Shown here in pieces: positions 25,257-32,191 of a DNA stretch of 52,856 bases (position 1 is its first letter; each line of letters begins with the position of its first letter). The position numbers were made by a program, and so were the translations under genes. The notes beneath the pieces were generated by a model. That model did not search any database. It had not been told where the DNA came from and worked only from the letters and a program-made list of their open reading frames with translations. The stretch is from IMG/VR virus record IMGVR_UViG_3300028399_000002, positions 1 to 52,856 of that record; one strand, written 5' to 3'. This DNA is from a virus.

Positions 25257-25514
25257 CTACTTACAAGAATTTTTCATCGATTTTAGACCCTTTAAACCGG
25301 CATTTTTCCTGCGTTTAGAAGGTAAAATTTTCGATTTTTTCTTCATTGAGGAATAGGGCATGTGAGGATATAAGGGACAAGAGTAACCAAGGCAGTCAAC
25401 ACCACCCTCATTACCGCCATTACATACGTAACATTGAGCAAGAATCGCCTCTCTAAATGTAAGATTCTTGCCTTTGAGGAATCTTCTATATTCAGCTCTA
25501 CCCTTTATAACCAT
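25257..25514 (-). CDS. Small Cys-rich phage protein
   Basis: The 85 residues hold AILAQCYVCNGGNEGG, VDCLGYSC and PLYPHMPY. This CY-x-C-x-GG...DC...CPLYP-x-MPY pattern recurs in small phage proteins of unknown function, probably as a zinc-binding unit. The basic C-terminal tail is encoded in part by the dispersed repeat at 25277-25297. Confidence 0.65.
   Translation of the reverse strand: MVIKGRAEYRRFLKGKNLTFREAILAQCYVCNGGNEGGVDCLGYSCPLYPHMPYSSMKKKSKILPSKRRKNAGLKGLKSMKNSCK
25277..25297 (+). repeat. Dispersed 21-bp repeat, copy 2
   Basis: TCGATTTTAGACC followed by CTTTAAAC, one mismatch from copy 1 (14824-14844). It lies inside the 3' end of an opposite-strand gene. Confidence 0.7.
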
Positions 25515-26040
25515 TCATTACCTCATCTACTTTCCTAAAGAGGTCTTCCTTAGTTCCATTATTGTTAATAATTTCATCGAAATACAAATAGTCATCAAGT
25601 TCTGTTTCGCTTACATGATTTGCAAGTTCTGAAGTAGAAGCCCCAGCACCATCGCGTTCAATTCTCCACACTTCACCTCCAGCCTTACGTATTGCCTCCA
25701 CTTCATTCACATATCTAACATCAGGAATTACTACCCTGTCCAGCCTAACAATATTATCAAAAAGTTTGTTTACCCATATGTTTGGATATATTTCTCGCAA
25801 CTTCATACCAGCCATCTGAAGTATCTGCCTGGGGGAAAGGCCATACCTGGGATCAATTTTCTCTTTATCCTCTTGTTTACCCCATAATTGATGATGTTTT
25901 AAACCAAAGATCGCGCCTCCAATATACAATTTAAGAGGTTTTGCAAACCATTCTGCTTCAAAATCATACTTTTCTACAAGATACCTGGCAACTGTATCCT
26001 TGCCGGAACCAGCCTTTCCGCTAAGACCTATAATTCTCAT
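25498..26040 (-). CDS. Deoxynucleoside monophosphate kinase-like enzyme
   Basis: The 180-residue protein starts IIGLSGKAGSGKDTVAR (P-loop) and has FAKPLKLYIGGAIFGL, RQILQMAGMKLREIYPNIWV and VVIPDVRYVNEVEAIR, as in T4 gp1-type dNMP kinases. It would phosphorylate dNMPs for DNA synthesis, alongside the reductase and MazG. GAGGAG precedes ATG, and a structured intergenic region lies directly upstream. Confidence 0.85.
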   Translation of the reverse strand: MRIIGLSGKAGSGKDTVARYLVEKYDFEAEWFAKPLKLYIGGAIFGLKHHQLWGKQEDKEKIDPRYGLSPRQILQMAGMKLREIYPNIWVNKLFDNIVRLDRVVIPDVRYVNEVEAIRKAGGEVWRIERDGAGASTSELANHVSETELDDYLYFDEIINNNGTKEDLFRKVDEVMNGYKG

Positions 26041-26063
26041 AATCTCCTCAACTTTGTTTATAA

Positions 26064-26256
26064 CCTAAGTAGTGAGCGGGGTGTCCCCGCTCCACATATA
26101 CACACCAGGCATTCCCAGTATGTATATTACTACTCAGGTTTATGGCAATCTACTGACTGGCCGCACCTTTGCCTTTATAAAGTAGGCCGGTCTATTCCTG
26201 CGGCTGGACCTACGGCTAAATACCGTCTGCTTGCCAGCAGCCAGCTTCATGCCATA
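26064..26256 (-). ncRNA. Candidate structured RNA, multibranched
   Basis: Part A (26064-26138) is a three-way junction: closing stem 26064-26073/26129-26138 (10 bp), hairpin 26074-26081/26085-26092 (8 perfect GC-rich pairs) and hairpin 26096-26105/26118-26127 (10 bp). Part B is closed by 26141-26147/26250-26256 (7 perfect) and 26156-26161/26240-26245, with hairpins 26189-26192/26207-26210 and 26212-26215/26223-26226 inside. Three non-Watson-Crick positions (both long part A stems and the second part B stem) are G-U on the - strand and A-C on the + strand, so the - strand is the RNA. It precedes the dNMP kinase start by 24 nt: leader element or stable RNA. Confidence 0.5.
26237..26253 (-). repeat. 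17-bp repeat in structured region, copy 1
   Basis: On the - strand GGCATGAAGCTGGCTGC; matches 26847-26863 except for one base. The similarity continues more loosely downstream (AAGCAGAC, then GGTC), which suggests two related elements. Confidence 0.6.
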
Positions 26257-26265
26257 CTTAAAGAC

Positions 26266-26430
26266 CTAACGATACAATATTACAGTAAAACCACTTATAT
26301 AATCCCGTCCAAAATACTCTTTAGGTGGACATAGATACTTTATTGTTGGGACAACAATGTGTCTTCTTCCGGTCCTCATTTTCTCAAGTCCAGCATAAAT
26401 CCTGGCTTTACGTGCGCTTGTGAAAAACAT
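26266..26430 (-). CDS. Small basic protein
   Basis: The frame encodes 54 residues from ATG at 26430, with AAGGAG 7 nt upstream. It is basic at the N-terminus (FFTSARKARIYAGLEKMR, then GRRHIVV). It lies between two structured regions. No family recognised. Confidence 0.6.
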   Translation of the reverse strand: MFFTSARKARIYAGLEKMRTGRRHIVVPTIKYLCPPKEYFGRDYISGFTVILYR

Positions 26431-26439
26431 TGATTACTC

Positions 26440-26780
26440 CTTGTAAAATGGTGGCGATCCGCTGGCCAATCCCTATAGCTAACAACCTGTACAGCCAAAA
26501 GTTGTTGCTCCTCCCTTCTCATCCCGACTTATATCTACTGTGGCGGAGAGTAGATACTTACGGGTTCTTCCTGTACCTCGGAAGGTAGGAACCAGCCAGC
26601 TTTCCTTCCTTTGCATCCACACAAACGGGCAGCACTAATGTTTGTGTGCTCTTGGTACGTGTCTCTCCCCTCTCAACGCTGCCAGTTGAGCTGCCGTGAA
26701 ATCTTAAATGGCTGGCCGGTCGCTACTCCGGCTCTACTGGACCCCTTCTTTCCAGCGTCCTCCTTTGGGAATTTGGGTGA
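26440..26780. other. Gene-poor, hairpin-rich intergenic region
   Basis: About 340 nt without a supported gene. Perfect inverted pairs include AACAAC/GTTGTT (26480-26507), TATCTACT/AGTAGATA (about 26532-26556), GGTTC/GAACC around TACCT/AGGTA (about 26563-26593), CACACAAAC/GTTTGTGTG (about 26618-26649) and CTCAAC/GTTGAG (about 26672-26690). A 45-codon - strand frame without ribosome binding site is the only ORF. The density of stems suggests RNA structure; the strand is not decided. Confidence 0.4.
26714..26733. repeat. 20-bp repeat in structured region, copy A
   Basis: GGCCGGTCGCTACTCCGGCT, 19 of 20 identical to 27066-27085. A looser relative is at 26185-26205. Here GGTC again faces a GACC about 20 nt on, as in the 26189-26210 hairpin. 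Confidence 0.6.
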
Positions 26781-27035
26781 TCAGATCCATATCCCTCCGG
26801 CTATCCGTCCAGCACTGACCCCCGCTGTGTGTCTGCTTTCCACACCGCAGCCAGCTTCACGCCTTTTAAAAGCTTTGCAATCATCTTCTAACGGTTTTGG
26901 TTCCCTATAATCTCCGCAGCACGAACAATATTCACCAATTACAATACCAGGTTTCTTCTTGCACGAGAAAGTTCTCGATCCATCTCCCCAACACTTTTCC
27001 AATAGAAATGTACAACCAAAACATGTTTCAGCCAT
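26781..27035 (-). CDS. Cys-rich small protein
   Basis: AGGAGG stands 10 nt before the ATG at 27035. The first 60 or so residues have nine cysteines (CFGC, KCWGDG, SCKKKPG, YCSCCGDY, DDCKAF), which suggests a metal-binding protein. The last 25 residues are read through a copy of the structured-region repeat (26847-26863), so the C-terminus may be a recent extension. Confidence 0.6.
   Translation of the reverse strand: MAETCFGCTFLLEKCWGDGSRTFSCKKKPGIVIGEYCSCCGDYREPKPLEDDCKAFKRREAGCGVESRHTAGVSAGRIAGGIWI
26847..26863 (-). repeat. 17-bp repeat in structured region, copy 2
   Basis: On the - strand GGCGTGAAGCTGGCTGC, inside the 3' end of the Cys-rich gene; one mismatch from 26237-26253. Confidence 0.6.
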
Positions 27036-27065
27036 TTCATTCTCCTCCTAAAACTCTTCACGGCG

Positions 27066-27085
27066 GGCCGGTCGCTACTCTGGCT
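27066..27085. repeat. 20-bp repeat in structured region, copy B
   Basis: GGCCGGTCGCTACTCTGGCT, one mismatch from 26714-26733. It lies in the gap between two - strand genes, just upstream of a ribosome binding site. Confidence 0.6.
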
Positions 27086-27145
27086 TTTTCCTAATATGCA
27101 CAGGTATCCGACCTAACGCTAATCCCATAATCCACGCCGCTACTA

Positions 27146-27457
27146 TTATCTCCTTTTCCTTGTCGGCCTCCTTTTCCTGCCAGAGCTTCTGGATGATGAA
27201 CTCTTTGAAGACGGTTTTCTACTCGAAGACCTTCTACTTGAAGACTTCCTTCCAAAAGGCTCATCATCATCATTATCCAGATTTATACAGAGATTAAAAT
27301 CCGGATGACGATCATCCTCTTTGTAGTTGTTCTCGAATGCGCTTATATAAGACTCTTCGAGAACTTGGTTCAATTCAAGAACTTTCTCCATATCAAGTTT
27401 TATCGAGAAAGAGCCATCATCTCTTTCCCACATAGCTCCTATTCTTTCCCAGCTCAT
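27146..27457 (-). CDS. Protein with a Ser/Arg/Lys-rich tail
   Basis: The 103-residue protein has a globular-looking acidic N-terminal part (SFSIKLDMEKVLELNQVLEE) and a low-complexity tail from about residue 68 made of RKSSSRRSSSRKPSSKSSS and similar, ending RKRRPTRKRR. Such tails bind nucleic acid or are disordered. It overlaps the upstream gene by 4 nt (ATGA). Confidence 0.6.
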   Translation of the reverse strand: MSWERIGAMWERDDGSFSIKLDMEKVLELNQVLEESYISAFENNYKEDDRHPDFNLCINLDNDDDEPFGRKSSSRRSSSRKPSSKSSSSRSSGRKRRPTRKRR

Positions 27458-27684
27458 CTTCTCCTCCTGAATACTATAATCTGCTGCTCTGCACTATCTA
27501 AGCCTATTACAGCTTCATACAGGTTATTTACCCATAAAGCCTTTCCTGAGAAATTTCCTCCTACACGCCTCTCGAAAACCAACTCGCCATTACAATCTTC
27601 TAAAGTCACAGGTGTTGAAATTTCAACAATTTCATCCTCATAAATTACATCATCTTCTCTTTTTGTCAACTTTAACTTAGTCAT
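27454..27684 (-). CDS. Small early protein
   Basis: The 76 residues are beta-rich (DVIYEDEIVEISTPVTLED, ELVFERRVGGNFSGKALWV). It is translationally coupled to both neighbours by short overlaps. No family recognised. Confidence 0.6.
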   Translation of the reverse strand: MTKLKLTKREDDVIYEDEIVEISTPVTLEDCNGELVFERRVGGNFSGKALWVNNLYEAVIGLDSAEQQIIVFRRRR

Positions 27685-28027
27685 CTATATCCTCCTCATC
27701 CTCCATGTCCAAGAGATCGTTGAACGTTTCGTTCTTGAGGTCCTCAACATTAAGAACCTTCCTTGCAGCCTTCTCCAGACTATCCATAGCCTCATTCAGA
27801 AGATTCTTAACGTAAGTTTCATAATCTTCATCAGGTTCTATACTCCTGGAGTGAGTATAGTTGACCTTTATAGACTCATAATCTCTTGGCTGAAGAGAAA
27901 AGCCAAGTGTAACACTGTCTCTTGTAGGTTCTACGCTTACCGCGATTTTTTCCTGCTTTTCTTCCTTCTTTTTTGTGGTAGTCCTCTTTCTCCTTGGCTT
28001 CTTTTCTTCACTCTTCTTTCTTGGCAT
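27677..28027 (-). CDS. Early protein with basic N-terminus and acidic C-terminus
   Basis: First gene of a three-gene unit behind the promoter at 28115-28143. The 116 residues start with a Lys/Arg-rich disordered segment (to about 28), have a central fold (VTLGFSLQPRDYESIKVNY) and a helical, very acidic end (LLDMEDEEDIDD). AGGAG precedes ATG. A DNA-binding accessory role is possible but not shown. Confidence 0.6.
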   Translation of the reverse strand: MPRKKSEEKKPRRKRTTTKKKEEKQEKIAVSVEPTRDSVTLGFSLQPRDYESIKVNYTHSRSIEPDEDYETYVKNLLNEAMDSLEKAARKVLNVEDLKNETFNDLLDMEDEEDIDD

Positions 28028-28114
28028 TTTACTCCTCCTTCAAGTAATTTTTTTTTGGTATTTGTGATACGTAACCATCTTCTCTTTGTCCATGAATTGG
28101 ACTTTATATAATAC

Positions 28115-28143
28115 AGTATACAATGATTCTGAAACTTTGTCAA
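28115..28143 (-). promoter_or_regulatory. Sigma-70-type promoter
   Basis: On the - strand TTGACA (28143-28138), a 17-nt spacer and TATACT (28120-28115). The start near 28108 gives an 80-nt leader before the gene at 28027. Confidence 0.7.
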
Positions 28144-28196
28144 GTAATTTTATGCGTTGTTTTTCACCAGTAATTTCGGAGTCCCATTTTATTATC

Positions 28197-28532
28197 TTAA
28201 ATTTTCTTTCCCCCATGTCTATAATCTCTTGTTCTGTTATATTTTAGCTTTTCTATAATTACTTTTTCCATATCTATTCCAATATGTTCGGCCCAATCAA
28301 GAATTCTAATTATAACATCAGCAAACTCTATTGGTATTCCTTCAAGTTTATTCGGTATTCGATGATTGGCGTATACATAGTCTTCCGCATGTCCTTTTCT
28401 GTATTCTTCAAAAGCCTCACTTATTTCCGAATGAAACAATGCTACAAGATCTCCAAAAGACCGCGGCTTATCCCACCAACCTTTCTCTTTAGCTATCCTG
28501 TGAGTTTCCTTCTGTAGTTCTGTTATTGTCAT
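28197..28532 (-). CDS. mazG: MazG-like nucleotide pyrophosphohydrolase
   Basis: The 111-residue protein shows the metal-binding pattern of the MazG/all-alpha NTP pyrophosphatase fold: LFHSEISEAFEEYR (E-x2-E-x3-E) and IEFADVIIRILDWAE (E-x2-D). It would hydrolyse (d)NTPs or alarmones, as phage MazG proteins do. GGAGGAGG precedes ATG. It belongs to the nucleotide metabolism set. Confidence 0.85.
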   Translation of the reverse strand: MTITELQKETHRIAKEKGWWDKPRSFGDLVALFHSEISEAFEEYRKGHAEDYVYANHRIPNKLEGIPIEFADVIIRILDWAEHIGIDMEKVIIEKLKYNRTRDYRHGGKKI

Positions 28533-28629
28533 TTTCCTCCTCCGTAGGATAATGCTTACATCCAGTTACATAGCCCTGCGGTGAATCTATACAGACAGTA
28601 CCGCATATTTCACACACAAAATTACTCAT
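28489..28629 (-). CDS. Tiny zinc-finger-like protein
   Basis: The 46 residues begin NFVCEICGTVCI and have GCKHYP, giving a CxxC...C-x-H site. The ATG overlaps the stop of the polymerase gene (ATGA) after GGAGGAG, and the 3' end overlaps mazG by 44 nt. Function unknown. Confidence 0.55.
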   Translation of the reverse strand: MSNFVCEICGTVCIDSPQGYVTGCKHYPTEEENDNNRTTEGNSQDS

Positions 28630-30872
28630 ATCTCCTCCATTGAGCCCCAATTTTTACCTACTTTGAATGATACAGTAAACGGTATGTCCATCCAATCAAA
28701 TGTCTGAGATTCGAGAATCTCCTTTACCTTACGCATTGTTTTCTTGTAGGAGCGGTTAGGCAACGTCAAAAGAAAACTGTCATGTACTGGAAGGATTACA
28801 GGAGAATTATTTCGCTTCATCTCCGGAACCAATTCATTAGCAGCTTTTAAAAGAATAACCAGAGCACTATTCTGAATAGGATGGTTTCTTGCCTGCCGCG
28901 AATTAGTAACAAATCTTTTCATTCCAGTAGGTGATTCCACCCAACCCTCTTCTGGAAGAGAATCAAGCTTATCCCTCAACCTCCAGTGATGACGCCAGAA
29001 ACGGTCAAGAAACTTATAAGCATCTTTCTTTTCTATACCAGCCCAAAAAGCGAGGAGTCCCGCACCTCCACCATAAGATACGAGATAATTAATTTTCTTG
29101 CCAAGATCACGCTCTTCTTTTGTGACTTTCCTTTTGCCAAGAGCAACTTTAGCTGTTTCTTCATGTGGGTCAAGATCATCATAAAAGACATCAAGAAATG
29201 GTTCATCTTGTGACCAACAAGACATAATTCGCAATTCGATCTGGTCGTAATCTACTTCCAAGAACAAACCTTTATCTTCATGAGGAATAAAAACCTCGCG
29301 AACAAAATTGCGGGGACAGTTCAAGAGATTAGGCTTATTAGACTTAATCCTACCAGTAGTAGTTTCTCCAACCCACAGAGATGTAAAGACAAAATCCTTC
29401 TTCCCTACCCTAACAACATGCTTTTTGAGAGTTTCCAAAAATTTGTCTTTCCAGGATACATACTCAGACCAGCGAATAATCTTTTCAAGTGTAGGGTGAT
29501 GTCTTTTCTTAAGCATTGCTTCAAGTACCTCAGCCTTAGTAGAGGGCTCACCAGAATCAGTATATGCGGCATTAAACTCCAAAGGCTCATAACCAAGAAT
29601 ATCAAATATTAGTATCCGCTTGTGGTTTGCAGAATTCGGGTTAAATTCTTTTTCAGAGAGCCTTTTAAACTTTCTGATATACCTGTCATGTTCTACATCA
29701 AGTTCTTTTATCTTATCTACCAAAGTCTTTTGAGTTCTGTTAATCTGATCCACATTTACCCGTACCCCTTCTATCTCCATAGCAGCAAGGGTTTTGGTTG
29801 AAGGAAGAAGTACCTCAAGATATATTTTCTTTTCTGCTTCAGTTAACTGATCCCACAAGATATTCCGCAAATTGACTGTGTTTTGAGAATCGCGGCAGTT
29901 GTATACTTCAAGCTCCTTTCCTTCCAAAGCCATTTTATCCGAAGGTTTGTAGGGTTTATCTATCCCAAAATATACACAGAGAGACTCAAGGTCAAGACTA
30001 AGCCTTTGATCATAAAGGTAGGCGAGAAGCTTAGTATCATCCACTATATTTGCATCAATACCATTTGCCAGCATCCAAGCCCATTCATACTGAGCATTGT
30101 GGCATACAAGCGGAGTTTTCTCTAATGCTCTCTTGTGCTTTTTTAGATCATAGGAAAAGTAAGACTTTTTCCCATCACTCATCGAGATACAAACAAATTC
30201 TCCATCCGCCGGACGAGGAGCACGTTCATCCTCTTTGAAATGCACATACTCCGCTTTAAACTTTGTTTCAATATCCATCCCGTGAAGTTGTTTTGCAGTA
30301 GGAAGGGCTTTTGATTTAGTATACTTGATTTTTGGCTCTTTCTGAAAGTAGGAATATACTGACATCATTCCACGATCAAACATTCCCTTGGCTGAGACAG
30401 GATTCCGCAATTCGTAAGAAGGATGTATTACCGCAATTATAGGGATATGATAGTCATGAATAACTTTTCCATTAAGCTTCGTTATACCTTTGCCATGTAC
30501 TGTAAAAGAACCTAACAAAGCCTTAAGTGCAACACGGCCTACTGCTACAATCAACTTTGGATCAGTATATTCAATTTCTTCCAAAAGACTTTCATTACAA
30601 CATTTAATAGTTTTTGCATCTGGAGTCCTGTTATACGGCGGATGACAAGCTACTGCATTAGTTATAGATATCCGCAGACCCATCTTCTCAAGTTTCTTAA
30701 CATGCGGCCTGAGCATATCTCCAGAGTTCCCAACGAAAGGACGGTTTTCCAAGACTTCCTCTCTCCCTGGAGCTTCACCAATAAAAAGTATATCAGAATT
30801 TTTGTGGATTTCAGACTCCACGCATTCCTCGTCTTTCAAGGGACAATTATCACAGATACAAAAGTCATTCAT
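28626..30872 (-). CDS. polA: Family A DNA polymerase fused to a family 4 uracil-DNA glycosylase domain
   Basis: From ATG at 30872 the protein has 748 residues; an upstream in-frame start (31019) would overlap the preceding gene. Residues 1-190 are UDG-like: CDNCPL, GEAPG (32-36), PFVGNSG, ACHPPYNRTP and VIHPSY, with four Cys for an iron-sulfur cluster. Next is a DnaQ-like 3'-5' exonuclease (MDIET, HNAQYEW, YNCRD). The polymerase follows: motif A VDYDQIELR, motif B RDLGKKINYLVSYGGG and motif C VHDS, where cellular enzymes have HDE. The fused UDG could keep uracil out of phage DNA or guide the polymerase. Confidence 0.88.
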   Translation of the reverse strand: MNDFCICDNCPLKDEECVESEIHKNSDILFIGEAPGREEVLENRPFVGNSGDMLRPHVKKLEKMGLRISITNAVACHPPYNRTPDAKTIKCCNESLLEEIEYTDPKLIVAVGRVALKALLGSFTVHGKGITKLNGKVIHDYHIPIIAVIHPSYELRNPVSAKGMFDRGMMSVYSYFQKEPKIKYTKSKALPTAKQLHGMDIETKFKAEYVHFKEDERAPRPADGEFVCISMSDGKKSYFSYDLKKHKRALEKTPLVCHNAQYEWAWMLANGIDANIVDDTKLLAYLYDQRLSLDLESLCVYFGIDKPYKPSDKMALEGKELEVYNCRDSQNTVNLRNILWDQLTEAEKKIYLEVLLPSTKTLAAMEIEGVRVNVDQINRTQKTLVDKIKELDVEHDRYIRKFKRLSEKEFNPNSANHKRILIFDILGYEPLEFNAAYTDSGEPSTKAEVLEAMLKKRHHPTLEKIIRWSEYVSWKDKFLETLKKHVVRVGKKDFVFTSLWVGETTTGRIKSNKPNLLNCPRNFVREVFIPHEDKGLFLEVDYDQIELRIMSCWSQDEPFLDVFYDDLDPHEETAKVALGKRKVTKEERDLGKKINYLVSYGGGAGLLAFWAGIEKKDAYKFLDRFWRHHWRLRDKLDSLPEEGWVESPTGMKRFVTNSRQARNHPIQNSALVILLKAANELVPEMKRNNSPVILPVHDSFLLTLPNRSYKKTMRKVKEILESQTFDWMDIPFTVSFKVGKNWGSMEEI

Positions 30873-30879
30873 ACTAATC

Positions 30880-31047
30880 TCATTGAGTTTCAAGATATTC
30901 TCCATCTTCGATTGAATACCATTCCAAACCTGACCAAAGACAATGCGGGCAATAAACCTCGAAAGTATACTCACCTTTAGTGGGGTAATCTTGTTCTCCA
31001 TATTCAAGATCACAACCACATTCTGGACAACAGCCTTTTCTATTCAT
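30880..31047 (-). CDS. Small zinc ribbon protein, first early gene
   Basis: The 55-residue frame begins at ATG 31047 with AGGAGG 8 nt upstream and is the first gene behind the early promoter (31071-31099). GCCPECGC and VYCPHCLW form a classical two-knuckle zinc ribbon. It ends just before the polymerase start. A transcription or translation regulator is possible; unknown family. Confidence 0.7.
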   Translation of the reverse strand: MNRKGCCPECGCDLEYGEQDYPTKGEYTFEVYCPHCLWSGLEWYSIEDGEYLETQ

Positions 31048-31070
31048 CGCCTCAACCTCCTAATGGTTAC

Positions 31071-31099
31071 AGTATAGCAAAAAGGCTGAGGGAAGTCAA
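31071..31099 (-). promoter_or_regulatory. Early promoter, leftward
   Basis: On the - strand TTGACT (31099-31094), a 17-nt spacer and TATACT (31076-31071); start near 31064, directly before AGGAGG of the first early gene. An operator-like dyad is centred 57 bp upstream. Confidence 0.75.
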
Positions 31100-31113
31100 G
31101 TGTACTGTGAAAT

Positions 31114-31128
31114 TGAAAGTCATTTTCA
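31114..31128. promoter_or_regulatory. Operator-like dyad, copy 1
   Basis: TGAAAGTCATTTTCA, an imperfect palindrome between two divergent promoters. Four further copies of TGAAA-N5-TTTCA with conserved TTTT lie at 35.37-35.70 kb. Confidence 0.6.
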
Positions 31129-31178
31129 ATACGTTAAATTGGTAAGTTAAAAGAAAGTAGGCTGAGGAGGAAGAGTAC

Positions 31179-31207
31179 TTGACATTTTAAAAGCTTTATG
31201 GTATAAT
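31179..31207 (+). promoter_or_regulatory. Consensus sigma-70 promoter, rightward
   Basis: TTGACA (31179-31184), a 17-nt spacer and TATAAT (31202-31207), a perfect match. The transcript would start near 31214, at the left arm of the large AT palindrome, and lead to the zinc ribbon and TerS-like genes. Confidence 0.8.
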
Positions 31208-31215
31208 AATATAAA

Positions 31216-31303
31216 TATTTTAATAGTATAATATTTATAATATATATATATATATACTAATATATTTATATTATTACATTATAAATATTATACTATTAAA
31301 ATA
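31216..31303. repeat. Large AT-only palindrome
   Basis: Arms of 26 bp (31216-31241 and 31278-31303) are perfectly complementary around a 36-nt loop that is itself an alternating AT run. At the start of a transcript it could form a very long hairpin; as DNA it could extrude as a cruciform or act as an unwinding element. Confidence 0.85.
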
Positions 31304-31307
31304 ATAT

Positions 31308-31347
31308 AAATAGATTTAGTATAAACATATTTATATTAAATCTATTT
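31308..31347. repeat. Second AT-rich inverted repeat
   Basis: AAATAGATTTA (31308-31318) and TAAATCTATTT (31337-31347) are perfect complements, with ATAAA/TTTAT nested inside. It directly follows the larger palindrome. Confidence 0.75.
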
Positions 31348-31461
31348 AGGTTTTAGTTTACCGCAAATTTTGATGTTTGGAAGTTTTTGCGGTTTGAATA
31401 TAGATCGGTGAGGTTAGATGGGTTCCGGAAAATTTGGTAGGAAAAGTGATCGACACTTATT
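31348..31461 (+). other. Leader segment before the zinc ribbon gene
   Basis: No gene seen. It contains the pair CCGCAAA/TTTGCGG (about 31362-31394) and two near-identical words ATCGACACTTATTA (about 31449 and 31478, the second inside the next gene). Confidence 0.4.
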
Positions 31462-31626
31462 ATGCGAAAGAAAAGGCAATCGACACTTATTACAAGGTGT
31501 CCTCGATGTCGGGGATGGTTGAAAATTGCAGGATGGAAAACTAAAAAGCAAATGATTTACCTTCACGATAAACTTCAATGTGTAAATTGTGGTAGGCTAT
31601 GGACAAAAGGAAAGAGAAAAAGTTAA
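31462..31626 (+). CDS. Small zinc ribbon protein
   Basis: The 54-residue frame has Cys13-x2-Cys16 (RCPRCRG) and Cys40-x2-Cys43 (QCVNCGR), with a basic surface. It is similar in build to zinc-binding transcription factors. Its 3' end overlaps the TerS-like gene by 28 nt. No clear ribosome binding site; the start is therefore less sure. Confidence 0.5.
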   Translation: MRKKRQSTLITRCPRCRGWLKIAGWKTKKQMIYLHDKLQCVNCGRLWTKGKRKS

Positions 31627-32108
31627 TACAGGGATTAGCGGCGGGAAAATCACAGAATCAGGTAGCGAAAGAGATTGGCATCTCACAACCTGCTATATCT
31701 AAATATCTCTCCAGACACCCAGAGATACAGGAGAAAATTTTACAGGAGGCTTCCCGCTTAATGGACAGTCTACCGGATATCATAGATCAATTGAAACGCG
31801 ATATTCGACAGTCAAATGAATTGAGTAAACTGTTAGCGGGTGAGATAAAACCTGACGAATATAAGGGTCTACTCATGGAACCTAAACAGTTAATCGCTTT
31901 ACAAAAATTGAATTACTCAAAACAGGCTGATGTATTGCGGGCGTTAGGTATACTCTCCAGCCCTACTCAATCACTCATTGTCCAGCAATACATACAGCAG
32001 AATCAGGTTAATGTTTTGAGTAAACCCGTTCAGGAGATTCTTAGTAAATTTGTTGAAGTTAATTTATTGGGTGATGATGAAGTTATTGATGCTGAAGTCT
32101 CTGAATAG
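31599..32108 (+). CDS. HTH protein, candidate terminase small subunit
   Basis: The 169-residue protein has an N-terminal helix-turn-helix (KSQNQVAKEIGISQPAISKYLSRH, in pieces KSQNQVAKEIG and ISQPAISKYL, residues about 18-42), then long helices and a Gln/Val-rich C-terminal segment. This layout fits small terminase subunits, which bind the packaging site and form rings. It is separated from terL by 11 kb, which is unusual. A transcription regulator that acts on the nearby operators is the main alternative. Confidence 0.55.
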   Translation: MDKRKEKKLIQGLAAGKSQNQVAKEIGISQPAISKYLSRHPEIQEKILQEASRLMDSLPDIIDQLKRDIRQSNELSKLLAGEIKPDEYKGLLMEPKQLIALQKLNYSKQADVLRALGILSSPTQSLIVQQYIQQNQVNVLSKPVQEILSKFVEVNLLGDDEVIDAEVSE

Positions 32109-32113
32109 GAAGG

Positions 32114-32146
32114 AGCCCGGCAGGTGCGCCACGCCTACCGGGCTTT
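32114..32146 (+). terminator. Stem-loop after the TerS-like gene
   Basis: AGCCCGG (32114-32120) pairs with CCGGGCT (32138-32144) with inner AGG/CCT. Only TTT follows, so it is a weak rho-independent terminator. Confidence 0.55.
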
Positions 32147-32191
32147 GCGGGGTTTGGGGGAAGGAAGTTAGGGAATGAATCTTAAGTACGC

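Noticed and set aside
26064-26138. tRNA-like cloverleaf
   Set aside because: There are only three arms, with no T-loop or anticodon loop signature and no CCA end.
26530-26612. 45-codon - strand frame starting ATG-CAA-AGG in the hairpin-rich gap
   Set aside because: No ribosome binding site, and the sequence is better explained by stems.
27086-27130. 17-codon - strand frame before the Cys-rich gene
   Set aside because: ATG is too far from the AAGGAG site and the peptide is very short.
30873-31019. Upstream start of the polymerase gene (31019)
   Set aside because: The extra 49 residues lie in another frame over the small zinc ribbon gene, which has the better ribosome binding site; ATG at 30872 starts just before the UDG Cys motif.
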